44,485 bases of DNA, taken from NCBI GenBank assembly GCA_001782015.1, contig MFNJ01000003.1:1-44485 (forward strand), in the 5' to 3' direction. This document shows, one piece after another, positions 1 through 7,135 of the stretch. The notes under the pieces were generated by a model. The model was not told where the DNA came from. It saw only the letters and a program-made list of their open reading frames with translations, and did not search any database. The stretch comes from Candidatus Levybacteria bacterium RIFCSPHIGHO2_01_FULL_36_15 (GTDB lineage: Bacteria > Patescibacteriota > Microgenomatia > Levybacterales > GWA1-39-11). The stretch's first letter is position 1. The number at the start of each line of letters is the position of its first letter. Position numbers and translations under genes: made by a program.

Positions 1-1005
1 ACATTCTACTCCATTGATCCTTTGATATTCAGGCAGCAGTTATTTTTCTTGATTTTTTCAATTTTTTCTTATTTGATGTTTCTGATGATTGATTATAGAT
101 TTATTGCTTTATATTCACGGAAATTATATTTTGTCATGCTTGGGCTTTTAATCATACTGTTTTTTGTAGGGGTAGAAGCAAGAGGAGCTGTAAGATGGAT
201 TGATATTTTTGGGGTAAGAATTCAGTTTTCGGAGATATTTAAGCCTTTTATGATAATATTTTTCGCAAGCTATTTATCAAAAGATGAATCAAAGTCACTT
301 TCAAAGTTTATAAAAGCTCTGCTTTTGATGCTTCCAGTTTTTTTGCTTACCTTAAGACAACCTGATCTTGGAAATGCAATTATATACATCTTTACGTTAA
401 TTTTTATGCTGTTTATGAATGGTTTTCCAATGAGGTATTTTGTTTCTCTGGGAACACTGGTTTTGATTCCATTGCCCCTTTTTTTTCAGTTTTTGCATGA
501 TTATCAGAAAAAGAGAATTTTTAGTTTCTTTGATTATTCATATGATCCTTTTGGTTCATCGTATAATGCCATACAATCAGTTATTTCAGTAGGAAGCGGA
601 AGTATATTTGGTAAAGGTTTAGGACAGGCCACTCAATCAATTTTGAAATTTTTACCCGAAAGACATACAGATTTTATTTTTGCAACAATAGCAGAGAGTA
701 CAGGTTTGGTAGGAGCATTATTTTTGCTCACAATATACGCAATATTTTTATATCAAATTTTCAGGATTTCAAATAATGTTAGAGACGAATTTTCAAGACT
801 TGCTTTATACGGGTTTTTCTTCCTTTTCCTGATTCATATATTTTTCAATATTGGTATGAACGTGGGGATACTTCCAATAGTTGGGATTACTCTCCCATTT
901 GTTTCTTATGGAGGAAGCTCTCTTCTGTCAAATTTTACTATGCTTGGGTTGATTTCAGCGATGGGTTTTGAATCTAAAAGAGGAATTTCCATAGAAATTA
1001 AATAA
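1..1005 (+). CDS. rodA: RodA/FtsW-family peptidoglycan glycosyltransferase (5' truncated by window)
   Basis: This is a SEDS-family multi-pass membrane protein that polymerises lipid II glycan strands during cell elongation. The frame is open from base 1, and the ORF-track start is a TTG inside the gene, so the true start and first membrane helix lie upstream of the window. Visible family signatures, in order, are GAVRWIDIFG with QFSE, QPDLGNA, YNAIQSVISVGSG, LPERHTDFIFA and, near the C-terminus, GILPIVGITLPFVSYGGSS. These fit RodA better than FtsW (single-domain, ends shortly after the SYGGSS helix), although the FtsW/RodA split is subtle. The next gene, rplU, follows after about 80 bp with its own promoter. 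Family assignment is firm; the exact paralogue is inferred. Confidence 0.9.
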   Translation, partial: TFYSIDPLIFRQQLFFLIFSIFSYLMFLMIDYRFIALYSRKLYFVMLGLLIILFFVGVEARGAVRWIDIFGVRIQFSEIFKPFMIIFFASYLSKDESKSLSKFIKALLLMLPVFLLTLRQPDLGNAIIYIFTLIFMLFMNGFPMRYFVSLGTLVLIPLPLFFQFLHDYQKKRIFSFFDYSYDPFGSSYNAIQSVISVGSGSIFGKGLGQATQSILKFLPERHTDFIFATIAESTGLVGALFLLTIYAIFLYQIFRISNNVRDEFSRLALYGFFFLFLIHIFFNIGMNVGILPIVGITLPFVSYGGSSLLSNFTMLGLISAMGFESKRGISIEIK

Positions 1006-1048
1006 CCTATAGTATATACAGCTAAAAAAATTTATTTTTCACAGTCCC

Positions 1049-1077
1049 TTGCGAAAAAGAAGTAATCTTGGTAAAAT
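1049..1077 (+). promoter_or_regulatory. Leaderless sigma-70-type promoter of rplU
   Basis: A -35 hexamer TTGCGA (1049-1054) and a -10 hexamer TAAAAT (1072-1077) are separated by exactly 17 nt. Seven nucleotides later comes the ATG of rplU, so initiation is predicted at or next to the start codon. The ORF track's TTG start at 1049 is the -35 box itself. Confidence 0.65.
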
Positions 1078-1084
1078 ACTATGT

Positions 1085-1438
1085 ATGAATTATGCAGTTG
1101 TACAAACCGGTGGTAAACAATACAAAGTTGGAAAAGGGACAATTCTTGAAGTTGATAACTTAAATAAAGATTCCCAGGAACTTATTTCTTTTGACAAAGT
1201 TCTTCTTTATGTTAATGAGGGAAAAGTTAATATTGGCCTACCCTTTATAAACAATGTGAAGGTTTTGGCAAAGGTGGAGGGAAATTTTAAATCCAAAAAG
1301 ATAACAGTAGCAAAATTTCGCGCTAAATCAAGATACAGAAGACTTGCCGGTTTCAGAAGGACTTATACGAAAGTTGTGGTAGAGGATATTAAGGAGGAAA
1401 AGCCTTCCGCAGCTGAAGATAAGAAGAAGAAAGTCTAA
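1085..1438 (+). CDS. rplU: 50S ribosomal protein L21
   Basis: This is a large-subunit ribosomal protein that binds 23S rRNA. The 117-aa product begins MNYAVVQTGGKQYKV, the conserved L21 N-terminus, and contains the basic KSRYRRLAGFRR segment typical of the family near its end, followed by a lysine/glutamate-rich tail (KEEKPSAAEDKKKKV). I start it at the ATG at 1085 rather than the tracked TTG at 1049, because the extra 12 residues have no family counterpart and overlap the promoter. There is no Shine-Dalgarno sequence before this ATG, consistent with a leaderless message. rpmA follows 22 bp downstream and is probably cotranscribed, the usual rplU-rpmA order. Confidence 0.95.
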   Translation: MNYAVVQTGGKQYKVGKGTILEVDNLNKDSQELISFDKVLLYVNEGKVNIGLPFINNVKVLAKVEGNFKSKKITVAKFRAKSRYRRLAGFRRTYTKVVVEDIKEEKPSAAEDKKKKV

Positions 1439-1446
1439 AAAATTAA

Positions 1447-1452
1447 AAGGAG
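1447..1452 (+). promoter_or_regulatory. Shine-Dalgarno site of rpmA
   Basis: AAGGAG lies 8 nt before the rpmA ATG. It is one of the few clear ribosome binding sites in the window, and it precedes an operon-internal gene rather than a first gene. Confidence 0.8.
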
Positions 1453-1460
1453 ATTGAATA

Positions 1461-1757
1461 ATGGCACATACAAAATCACAAGGTGCAGTAAAAGGAAACA
1501 GAGACTCGATATCCAAAAGAAGAGGAGTTAAGGTTTTTGGTGGAGAAGTAGTCAGGCCCGGAAACATAATTATCAGGCAAAAAGGTACAAAGTTTTATCC
1601 TGGGCGCGGTGCTTCAATGGGAAAAGATTTTACTATATTTGCGGTGCAAGATGGTAAAGTAGACTTTAGATATCTTAGGGGTAAAAAATACGTTGACATA
1701 GCAAAAGTTCTAAGGAAGGATATCAAACCTTCTGCGAAGAAGATTAAAAATGGATAA
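1461..1757 (+). CDS. rpmA: 50S ribosomal protein L27
   Basis: L27 lies near the peptidyl transferase centre of the large subunit. The 98-aa protein starts [16 protein letters not shown] and has the family core [14 protein letters not shown] and [18 protein letters not shown]. The N-terminus begins directly with the mature-type MAH sequence, with no cleavable extension of the Firmicutes type. A strong SD (AAGGAG) precedes the ATG. The 3' end overlaps parB by 8 nt, indicating translational coupling. Confidence 0.96.
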   Translation: MAHTKSQGAVKGNRDSISKRRGVKVFGGEVVRPGNIIIRQKGTKFYPGRGASMGKDFTIFAVQDGKVDFRYLRGKKYVDIAKVLRKDIKPSAKKIKNG

Positions 1758-2565
1758 TTCACTGAGAATAATAGAACTGGAAACCAATTTACTTCAGCCA
1801 AATCCACTCCAACCAAGAGGTCTAATTTCCCCGGATTCATTAAATGAATTAGTAAATTCAATAAGAGAACAGGGAATACTTGAGCCGTTGGTAGTGGCCA
1901 AAACTCCAGCGGGATACCAAATAATAGCCGGCGAAAGAAGATGGAGAGCAGCAAGAGTATTGGGATTGGCAAAAGTTCCGGTAGTAATTAAGGAAACTAC
2001 ACCTCAAGGAATGCTTGAAATGTCAATCGTTGAGAACGTTCAAAGGGAAGACCTAAATCCTGTGGAAAGAGCGCAGGCTTACAAGAGATTAATTGATGAA
2101 TTCGATCTTTCTGTAACAGAGGTAGCAAAAAGAGTAGGTAAAAGTCTTCCATATATTTCAAATACTATTAGACTTCTTACTCTTCCAGATGCAATTAAAG
2201 ACGCTTTGGCAGCTGGGGTTATTATGGAAGGGCATGTCAGGCCTCTTATTTCAATAGGGGATCACAAATTAATGTTGGCGGCCTTTAAAAGGATTCTGGT
2301 TGAAGGGATAAGTGTTAGGGGGGCAGAAGAGGTTGCACGTCAGATGAAGTCAGAGGTTCAAAAAAAAGAGCCCCATAAAAAAGGAGACAAAATGTATATT
2401 CCCGAACAGGAAAAAATGGCTCAGGAATTAAAAAACAGGCACGGATTTTATAAAGTGGACTTCTTTCAATCGAGAATACTTGGAAAGATAACAATAGTTG
2501 TTAAAGGTGAAGAAGAAGAAACGACTAAAAGGCTCAAAAATTTGTTTGAGTTACTAATGAAGTAA
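1750..2565 (+). CDS. parB: ParB/Spo0J-family chromosome partitioning protein
   Basis: This is a CTP-dependent DNA clamp family that loads at parS and spreads to organise origin segregation. The 271-aa protein has an N-terminal ParB/sulfiredoxin-like domain with GERRWRA (residues 61-67), the nucleotide-binding signature, then [10 protein letters not shown] (about 95-104) and a helix-turn-helix around 120-145 ([19 protein letters not shown]). The C-terminal part is charged and presumably dimerises. Start and stop codons interlock with rpmA (ATGGATAA), so it is translated from the ribosomal-protein message. No parA is in the window, and I found no palindrome of the canonical parS type. The gene converges with lepB, 15 bp away. 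A plasmid-type or Noc-like role is possible but the context looks chromosomal. Confidence 0.9.
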   Translation: MDNSLRIIELETNLLQPNPLQPRGLISPDSLNELVNSIREQGILEPLVVAKTPAGYQIIAGERRWRAARVLGLAKVPVVIKETTPQGMLEMSIVENVQREDLNPVERAQAYKRLIDEFDLSVTEVAKRVGKSLPYISNTIRLLTLPDAIKDALAAGVIMEGHVRPLISIGDHKLMLAAFKRILVEGISVRGAEEVARQMKSEVQKKEPHKKGDKMYIPEQEKMAQELKNRHGFYKVDFFQSRILGKITIVVKGEEEETTKRLKNLFELLMK

Positions 2566-2580
2566 GACCGCGCTTTAATT

Positions 2581-3138
2581 CTATTTCATACCCGAAACTA
2601 TTCTAATCTCTGTTGGCGGCCAGGCAACTATAAAGGACTTTCCAATTATTTTATCAAAACTTACAAATCCCCAATCTCTTGAATCTGAACTATATCTCCG
2701 ATTGTCACCAAGTACAAAATAGTTATTAGATGGCACGGTTACTTCCTGACCGTCTCTTAAAAATTGTTCTCCGTATGTTTTGGAATCAGCCGCAAGATAT
2801 GTTTTTTCATCAAGCAATTCCCCATTTAAATATATGTTTCCGTCTTTTATGATAATTCTATCTCCGGGAAGCCCAATAACTCTTTTAATATAGTCTTTTT
2901 CAAGATTTGGAGGCGCTTGGAAAACTACAACATCTCCCCTTTTTAAAGGATTAAGTCTCAAAGTTATAAGATTTGTGACGATATATTCACCATTGTGGAA
3001 ATTGGGAAGCATGGAATCTCCATTCACTAAAAACAGCCTAAAAAGAAAAGCATATATTACAACAAAAATAGCTCCGGCTATTACAAATGTTTCAAGCAGG
3101 TCAAGAGCAATATAATATAATTTCCTGATTAGTGACAT
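2581..3138 (-). CDS. lepB: Signal peptidase I
   Basis: This membrane serine endopeptidase removes signal peptides from exported proteins. From the chosen ATG the protein is 185 aa, starting MSLIRKLYYIALDLLE, with one N-terminal membrane helix at about residues 16-38. The catalytic serine is in NGDSMLPN (about S42) and the general-base lysine in YIKRVIGLPGD (about K85); the box VLGDNRRYSSDSRDWG follows. All S26A boxes are intact. The tracked TTG start at 3174 is rejected because it coincides with a TTGACA -35 box; the ATG at 3147 is an alternative start. Divergent from tRNA-Val and convergent with parB. Confidence 0.93.
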   Translation of the reverse strand: MSLIRKLYYIALDLLETFVIAGAIFVVIYAFLFRLFLVNGDSMLPNFHNGEYIVTNLITLRLNPLKRGDVVVFQAPPNLEKDYIKRVIGLPGDRIIIKDGNIYLNGELLDEKTYLAADSKTYGEQFLRDGQEVTVPSNNYFVLGDNRRYSSDSRDWGFVSFDKIIGKSFIVAWPPTEIRIVSGMK

Positions 3139-3145
3139 AATTGAC

Positions 3146-3174
3146 ATTTTCGAATATTTTGTTAATTTTGTCAA
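3146..3174 (-). promoter_or_regulatory. lepB promoter, leaderless-type
   Basis: On the minus strand TTGACA (3174-3169), a 17-nt spacer and GAAAAT (3151-3146) lead into the ATG at 3138 after 7 nt. The -35 is near consensus and the -10 is weaker. An alternative pair, TTGACT-17-TTTACT, lies further upstream. Confidence 0.5.
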
Positions 3175-3196
3175 TCAGTAAATTTTCTGGTATCAT
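3168..3196 (+). promoter_or_regulatory. tRNA-Val promoter
   Basis: TTGTCA (3168-3173), a 17-nt spacer and TATCAT (3191-3196) predict a start near 3203, about 13 nt before the mature tRNA. The -35 overlaps the lepB -35 on the other strand: both are read from the same TTGTCAA. Confidence 0.55.
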
Positions 3197-3215
3197 AATA
3201 GTCAAGATTTTACTT

Positions 3216-3287
3216 GCACGCATAGCTCAGTGGTAGAGCGCTTCGTTCACATCGAAGAAGTCTCTGGTTCGAATCCAGATGCGTGCA
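3216..3287 (+). tRNA. tRNA-Val (CAC anticodon)
   Basis: A full cloverleaf of 72 nt can be drawn by hand. The acceptor stem is GCACGCA with TGCGTGC (7 bp), the D-arm GCTC/GAGC, the anticodon stem CTTCG/CGAAG with loop TTCACAT giving anticodon CAC, the variable region AAGTC, and the T-arm TCTGG-TTCGAAT-CCAGA. The discriminator base is A. The following bases are CAA, so the CCA end is not encoded and must be added by a nucleotidyltransferase. The D-loop is short (7 nt). Confidence 0.95.
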
Positions 3288-3310
3288 CAAAAGTATACGG
3301 CATACAAGTA

Positions 3311-3344
3311 GAAGAAGTCAGAGGTTCAAATCCTCTCGAGTCCA
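3311..3344 (+). pseudogene. tRNA 3'-half remnant (variable region, T-arm, acceptor 3' strand)
   Basis: Directly after tRNA-Val the sequence has GAAGTC, a perfect T-arm AGAGG-TTCAAAT-CCTCT (3320-3336), then CGAGTCC and a discriminator-like A. This is the exact layout of a tRNA 3' half. The matching 5' acceptor strand GGACTCG is not found upstream, and no credible anticodon arm can be folded from the preceding 30 nt. I therefore read it as a decayed or recombined tRNA, not a functional one. Confidence 0.55.
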
Positions 3345-3357
3345 CATATTTAAATTT

Positions 3358-3972
3358 ATGAAAATTGTAATCGCAACACATAATCCCGCAAAATTCAAAA
3401 GGTACAAGAGGCTTCTAAAAGACCTCTTGGGCATTGAATTTATTTCTCTTGAGAATCTTGGAATTATTGATAGGATTAGTGAACCTTTTGACAATGCAAA
3501 AGAAAACGCTATTTTTAAAGCAAAAGAATATGCAAAGCTTACGGGGTATTCAACTTTAGCAGTTGACGAACAAATGAAAACTAATTTTTTACCCCGGGAA
3601 AAACAACCAGGAGTATTTGTAAGAAGAATTAAAAAAAACAGTCAGGAGGCAACAGATGAAGAAGTATTAAAATACTGGGAAAAAATTTTCTATAAATATC
3701 CCCAAGAAAATAAAAAATTCATCTGGGATTTTTATATAGTACTCTATAATCCTGCAACAAATAAGTCATATTATTGGAAAGTAATTCAGATTGCAACAGC
3801 TGCTAAGAAATTTTCAAACATATTAGAACCGGGTTATCCTATGTCCAGTTTTTTAATACATTCACAAACAAATAAGCCTTACTCAGAACTTTCTGAAGAT
3901 GAAAAATTAAATGTAGACAAAAAAATTTTTCATAAATTTGTCAGAGATTTCAAAAATTTGATTTCTATATGA
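3358..3972 (+). CDS. HAM1/RdgB-family non-canonical purine NTP pyrophosphatase-like protein
   Basis: The family hydrolyses dITP/XTP to the monophosphate and so cleans the nucleotide pool. The 204-aa product starts MKIVIATHNPAKFKRY, matching the family's substrate-binding N-terminal strand-loop. It continues with NAKENAIFKAKEYAK (family FEENA..KA) and STLAVDEQM, where ADDSGL is usual, then PGVFVRR (family PGVYSAR). The start is set at the ATG at 3358; the tracked start at 3283 lies inside the tRNA. The second aspartate of the ADDSGL motif is kept but the SGL is replaced, so activity or specificity may be altered. About 10 nt separate it from the tRNA remnant. Confidence 0.72.
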   Translation: MKIVIATHNPAKFKRYKRLLKDLLGIEFISLENLGIIDRISEPFDNAKENAIFKAKEYAKLTGYSTLAVDEQMKTNFLPREKQPGVFVRRIKKNSQEATDEEVLKYWEKIFYKYPQENKKFIWDFYIVLYNPATNKSYYWKVIQIATAAKKFSNILEPGYPMSSFLIHSQTNKPYSELSEDEKLNVDKKIFHKFVRDFKNLISI

Positions 3973-4075
3973 CTTTAGAAATATAAATTAATATTAATTA
4001 ATATTTAATAAATTAAAAATAATATTTTGCATAAATTTTTGTTAATAAAAAATTATTTTAAATGTTCATAGTCTG

Positions 4076-5191
4076 ATGAAAATTCTTTTTATAACTCCTT
4101 CTTTTTTTCCGAGAATTGGAGGTGTAGAAAAGCACGTTTATAAAATTTCAAGGGAGTTATTAAAAAAGAAACACGAAATATTTGTACTCACAGAAGGTAG
4201 TTTAGATTATAGATTCAACAAAAACCAAACTTATCAAACAATTACAAATAGTGATAATGAAGCTAAAAAGTCAAAAGAGATTGATAAATCAACCCATTTC
4301 ACATACAAAATTAGTAAAAATCTTAATGTGCTGTCTTTTGAATTCGGAAAAAGAAATTGGTTCAAAAAATTTCGAATATGGTTTACATTTTTGAAGAATA
4401 TAAAATTATTTAATCAATTTAATATTATTCATTGCCATGATGTTTTTATCTGGTATCTTCCAATTAAAATTTTTTTTCCAAACAAAAAAGTTTTCACAAC
4501 ATTTCATGGATATGAGTCTTATCCGATTTCTATAAGGGCCGTAATTATTAGAAAAATTTCTGAAGCCTTATCCAGTGGCAATATTTGTATTGGAGATTTT
4601 ATTAAGAAATGGTATGGAACAAAGCCGGATATAATTTCCTATGGAGCGGTTGATGATAAAATAATTCAAGATTCAAAGTTAGGAGCTGAAATTAATAAAA
4701 AAAATGACTCTGCAGTTTTTATTGGAAGATTAGATGAGCAAACTGGTATTCTTACTTATTTAGAAGCTGTTCAAATCATAAAAAAAGATTTTCCTAATTT
4801 TAAATTTTCAATAATTGGCGATGGAAAGTTTAAAAAACAAATAGAAAAAAATTTTAAAATTAATGGTTTTATAAATGATCCTATTCCATATTTAAGATCG
4901 CATCGTTTTGCGTTTGTTTCAAGATATCTCTCCATTCTTGAAGCAATGGCAGTAAATAGATTAGTATTTGCAGTTTATGATAATCCGGTTAAAGAAGATT
5001 ATTTAAAGATGACACCATTTGCGCCCTATATTGTAGTTTCAAATTCTCCAAAAGATGTTGCAGAGAATGTTTTATATTTTATGCATCATCCGGAAAAAGA
5101 GAAAGAAATAACGGACAAAGCATATAGATGGGTGAAAGATAAAACCTGGAAAAGAATGGTTGATAACTACCTTAATCTTTGGAAAATATAA
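4076..5191 (+). CDS. Family 4-like (GT-B fold) glycosyltransferase
   Basis: A probable retaining cytoplasmic glycosyltransferase acting on a lipid-linked or protein acceptor. The 371-aa protein opens MKILFITPSFFPRIGGVEKH, the GT4 acceptor-side loop with the GGVE motif. The C-terminal half has FIGRLDEQTGILTYLEA (nucleotide-sugar domain entry), SIIGDG, and an E-x7-E-type region in SILEAMAVNRLV. The C-domain is slightly compact compared with typical GT4 enzymes. It stands alone between an AT-rich 103-bp gap with no clear promoter and a convergent membrane protein. The sugar specificity cannot be read from the sequence. Confidence 0.85.
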   Translation: MKILFITPSFFPRIGGVEKHVYKISRELLKKKHEIFVLTEGSLDYRFNKNQTYQTITNSDNEAKKSKEIDKSTHFTYKISKNLNVLSFEFGKRNWFKKFRIWFTFLKNIKLFNQFNIIHCHDVFIWYLPIKIFFPNKKVFTTFHGYESYPISIRAVIIRKISEALSSGNICIGDFIKKWYGTKPDIISYGAVDDKIIQDSKLGAEINKKNDSAVFIGRLDEQTGILTYLEAVQIIKKDFPNFKFSIIGDGKFKKQIEKNFKINGFINDPIPYLRSHRFAFVSRYLSILEAMAVNRLVFAVYDNPVKEDYLKMTPFAPYIVVSNSPKDVAENVLYFMHHPEKEKEITDKAYRWVKDKTWKRMVDNYLNLWKI

Positions 5192-5249
5192 GAATTGACT
5201 TTTAAAAATTTATTAAAATTAAAACATTATCCCCTGTTTATTTATATCT

Positions 5250-7088
5250 TTACCTATTATATTGTCTAATTTTGAAGTTGATATAAATTATTAAACAAAC
5301 CAGTAATGCTGAAAAAGAAATAAAACTTATAATCTTAGAAATACGTCTAATTGGAGTGTCTTCAAAAAAAAGTTCAATCTTATAAATTCCCGGATCAAGA
5401 CTGAATATTATTAAGCCGGAATATTTAGAATCATTATACGTAAACGGATATAGTTTATTGTTAATAGCAAGTTCCCAACCCGGGAAATAAAAAGTATTTT
5501 CTCTTAGTAGGGAAGTTTTTTTAACCTGTATGATATATTCATGTTTTGTTGAGTTTCTTTGTATTGGAGTTATATTTGCTTCTCCATTGATTGTTTCCAA
5601 TTGATAATCGGATGGAGTATTAATCCATTGTGCCTTGGTGTTAACCCAGATGGGAGTTACAAGATCAATGCCGTTATAACTTTTATGCAACAACTCATCT
5701 TTCAAGTAATAGTCATCAATTAAAGGATAAGTTCCCCTGTTTCCCCAATTTAAAATTGTTATAAATATTGTTAAAAAACAAATAAGAATAATGAGGTATT
5801 TGTTCTTAATCTCTTTAATAATTACTGCGGCTATCATGGCGGAAAATAAAGAGGTAAGAGTCAAAAGTCTTGAGGAAAATTGAAAATTTTTAATTAAAGG
5901 TATGATTTTCCATAAAGGTTCCGATGCCGACTGCATCATAAAAAAAACAATAAAAAAAGAAAAAATGAAAAATAGAAAAATATTTTTATTTTTAGTATTC
6001 ATAATAGTTACTCGATTATCTATGTGGTAATTTTTTTTAACTTTCAAAATTTTATTAATTACCATAGATCCGGTTCTTATAATATTCGAAAAGAGCTTAG
6101 TGTTAATAACCAATAAAATTGACAAAAGAATAACAAACAAGTGAATATATCCAATTGCGGGTGACAGTTCACCCATTGGGCCTTGAAATAATAGGCCGAA
6201 TCTCCAGGGAGAATAGAAAAAGCTTAAAAAATCAGGGAATGACGTTTTTGCCACAGTGCTCCAATAAGTGAATTTTCCCTCGAATATAGCAGGGACCCAA
6301 AAAAATGAAGAAAGAATAATTCCCAACAAAAGTGATAAAAAATAATATATTAAATTTTTTATTTTTCTTTTTTTTATTTTTAGCCAGGTAAGAATGCCAT
6401 AAGTTATAATAAAAGGAAAAGAGAAGAGTGAAATTGCCTGGTGTGAAAGTAGTAATAAAAACACGGTTATCCATTGGAGCAGAAAAAAAAGATACCTTCC
6501 ACTTTCTATAAATTTTTTGGAAAATAAAAAACAGAATGGTAGAATCGCATAAGAAACCATTTCTGCAATATCTATCCTAAAATGCATATTTACCAAATGG
6601 TAAGGGGTAAACAGGTAAAATACTCCGGCTGAAAAAGCAGGAATTCGTCCCAGCTCATCTTTTGCCCAAAAGTACATGCCTATTCCGGATATAATAAACG
6701 AAAGCGCAAGAAGAAGCTTAATACTATTTATAAAAGAAAATCCTATTAAATGAAAAATTGAAGTTAAATAATATGGGAACATATACATAAAAATGAAGTC
6801 TGGACAAGAGTGTCCTCCGCAAAGCATGCTTGAGACGCGCGGAATAATATTTCCTTCAGAAAGTGATGTATAAAAATCCATTGCTATCTTTGCGTGTATT
6901 GACATATCTCCGCTTTCATAAGCTCCTTTACGCAAAATACTTATTAAAGGTGGTATAGAAATTATAATCAGCAGGAATAAAAAATTAACACGTTTTTTAG
7001 GATAAATATATATATGTGTAATAAGACCAAATGTTATTATTGCCAAAACGATTAAATTTACGGCAACCATTTTGTATGGATCAATCAT
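5250..7088 (-). CDS. PTPS-related/YfhO-like multi-pass membrane glycosyltransferase
   Basis: A 612-aa protein with roughly a dozen hydrophobic helices and a soluble C-terminal segment. The first extracytoplasmic loop has ESGDMSIHAKIAMDF, resembling the acidic-residue loop of GT-C enzymes and the 6-pyruvoyl-tetrahydropterin-synthase-related membrane family. GIGMYFWAKDELG and a PYHLVNMHFR segment follow. The C-terminal FYFPGWELAINNKLYPF stretch is the YfhO-type 'pyPGW' beta domain, followed by a last helix. A likely role is transfer of a sugar from a polyprenyl-phosphate donor outside the membrane. It lies 47 bp downstream of the GtrB-like gene on the same strand, which could supply that donor. 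The function is inferred from family and context. Confidence 0.7.
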   Translation of the reverse strand: MIDPYKMVAVNLIVLAIITFGLITHIYIYPKKRVNFLFLLIIISIPPLISILRKGAYESGDMSIHAKIAMDFYTSLSEGNIIPRVSSMLCGGHSCPDFIFMYMFPYYLTSIFHLIGFSFINSIKLLLALSFIISGIGMYFWAKDELGRIPAFSAGVFYLFTPYHLVNMHFRIDIAEMVSYAILPFCFLFSKKFIESGRYLFFLLQWITVFLLLLSHQAISLFSFPFIITYGILTWLKIKKRKIKNLIYYFLSLLLGIILSSFFWVPAIFEGKFTYWSTVAKTSFPDFLSFFYSPWRFGLLFQGPMGELSPAIGYIHLFVILLSILLVINTKLFSNIIRTGSMVINKILKVKKNYHIDNRVTIMNTKNKNIFLFFIFSFFIVFFMMQSASEPLWKIIPLIKNFQFSSRLLTLTSLFSAMIAAVIIKEIKNKYLIILICFLTIFITILNWGNRGTYPLIDDYYLKDELLHKSYNGIDLVTPIWVNTKAQWINTPSDYQLETINGEANITPIQRNSTKHEYIIQVKKTSLLRENTFYFPGWELAINNKLYPFTYNDSKYSGLIIFSLDPGIYKIELFFEDTPIRRISKIISFISFSALLVCLIIYINFKIRQYNR

Positions 7089-7135
7089 ATTAATTTATTT
7101 CGGACATAACATTTTGAATAGAAATATGTGAAGAT

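Noticed and set aside
1328-1972. Minus-strand ORFs at 1328-1567 and 1595-1972
   Set aside because: They lie wholly antisense to rplU, rpmA and parB and have no recognisable family sequence; shadow frames.
1750-2580. A parS site near parB
   Set aside because: I looked for a palindrome of the TGTTTCACGTGAAACA type and saw none near parB; nothing to report.
3288-3344. Second functional tRNA or intron-containing tRNA
   Set aside because: No 5' acceptor strand complementary to CGAGTCC and no anticodon arm can be built nearby, so it is a remnant.
3283-3357. N-terminal extension of the HAM1-family ORF
   Set aside because: It starts inside the tRNA-Val sequence and runs through the tRNA remnant; the family begins at the ATG at 3358.
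3961-4075. AT-rich tandem ATTAAT-type repeat as a functional element
   Set aside because: It looks like low-complexity A/T runs and cannot be separated from the base composition of the window.
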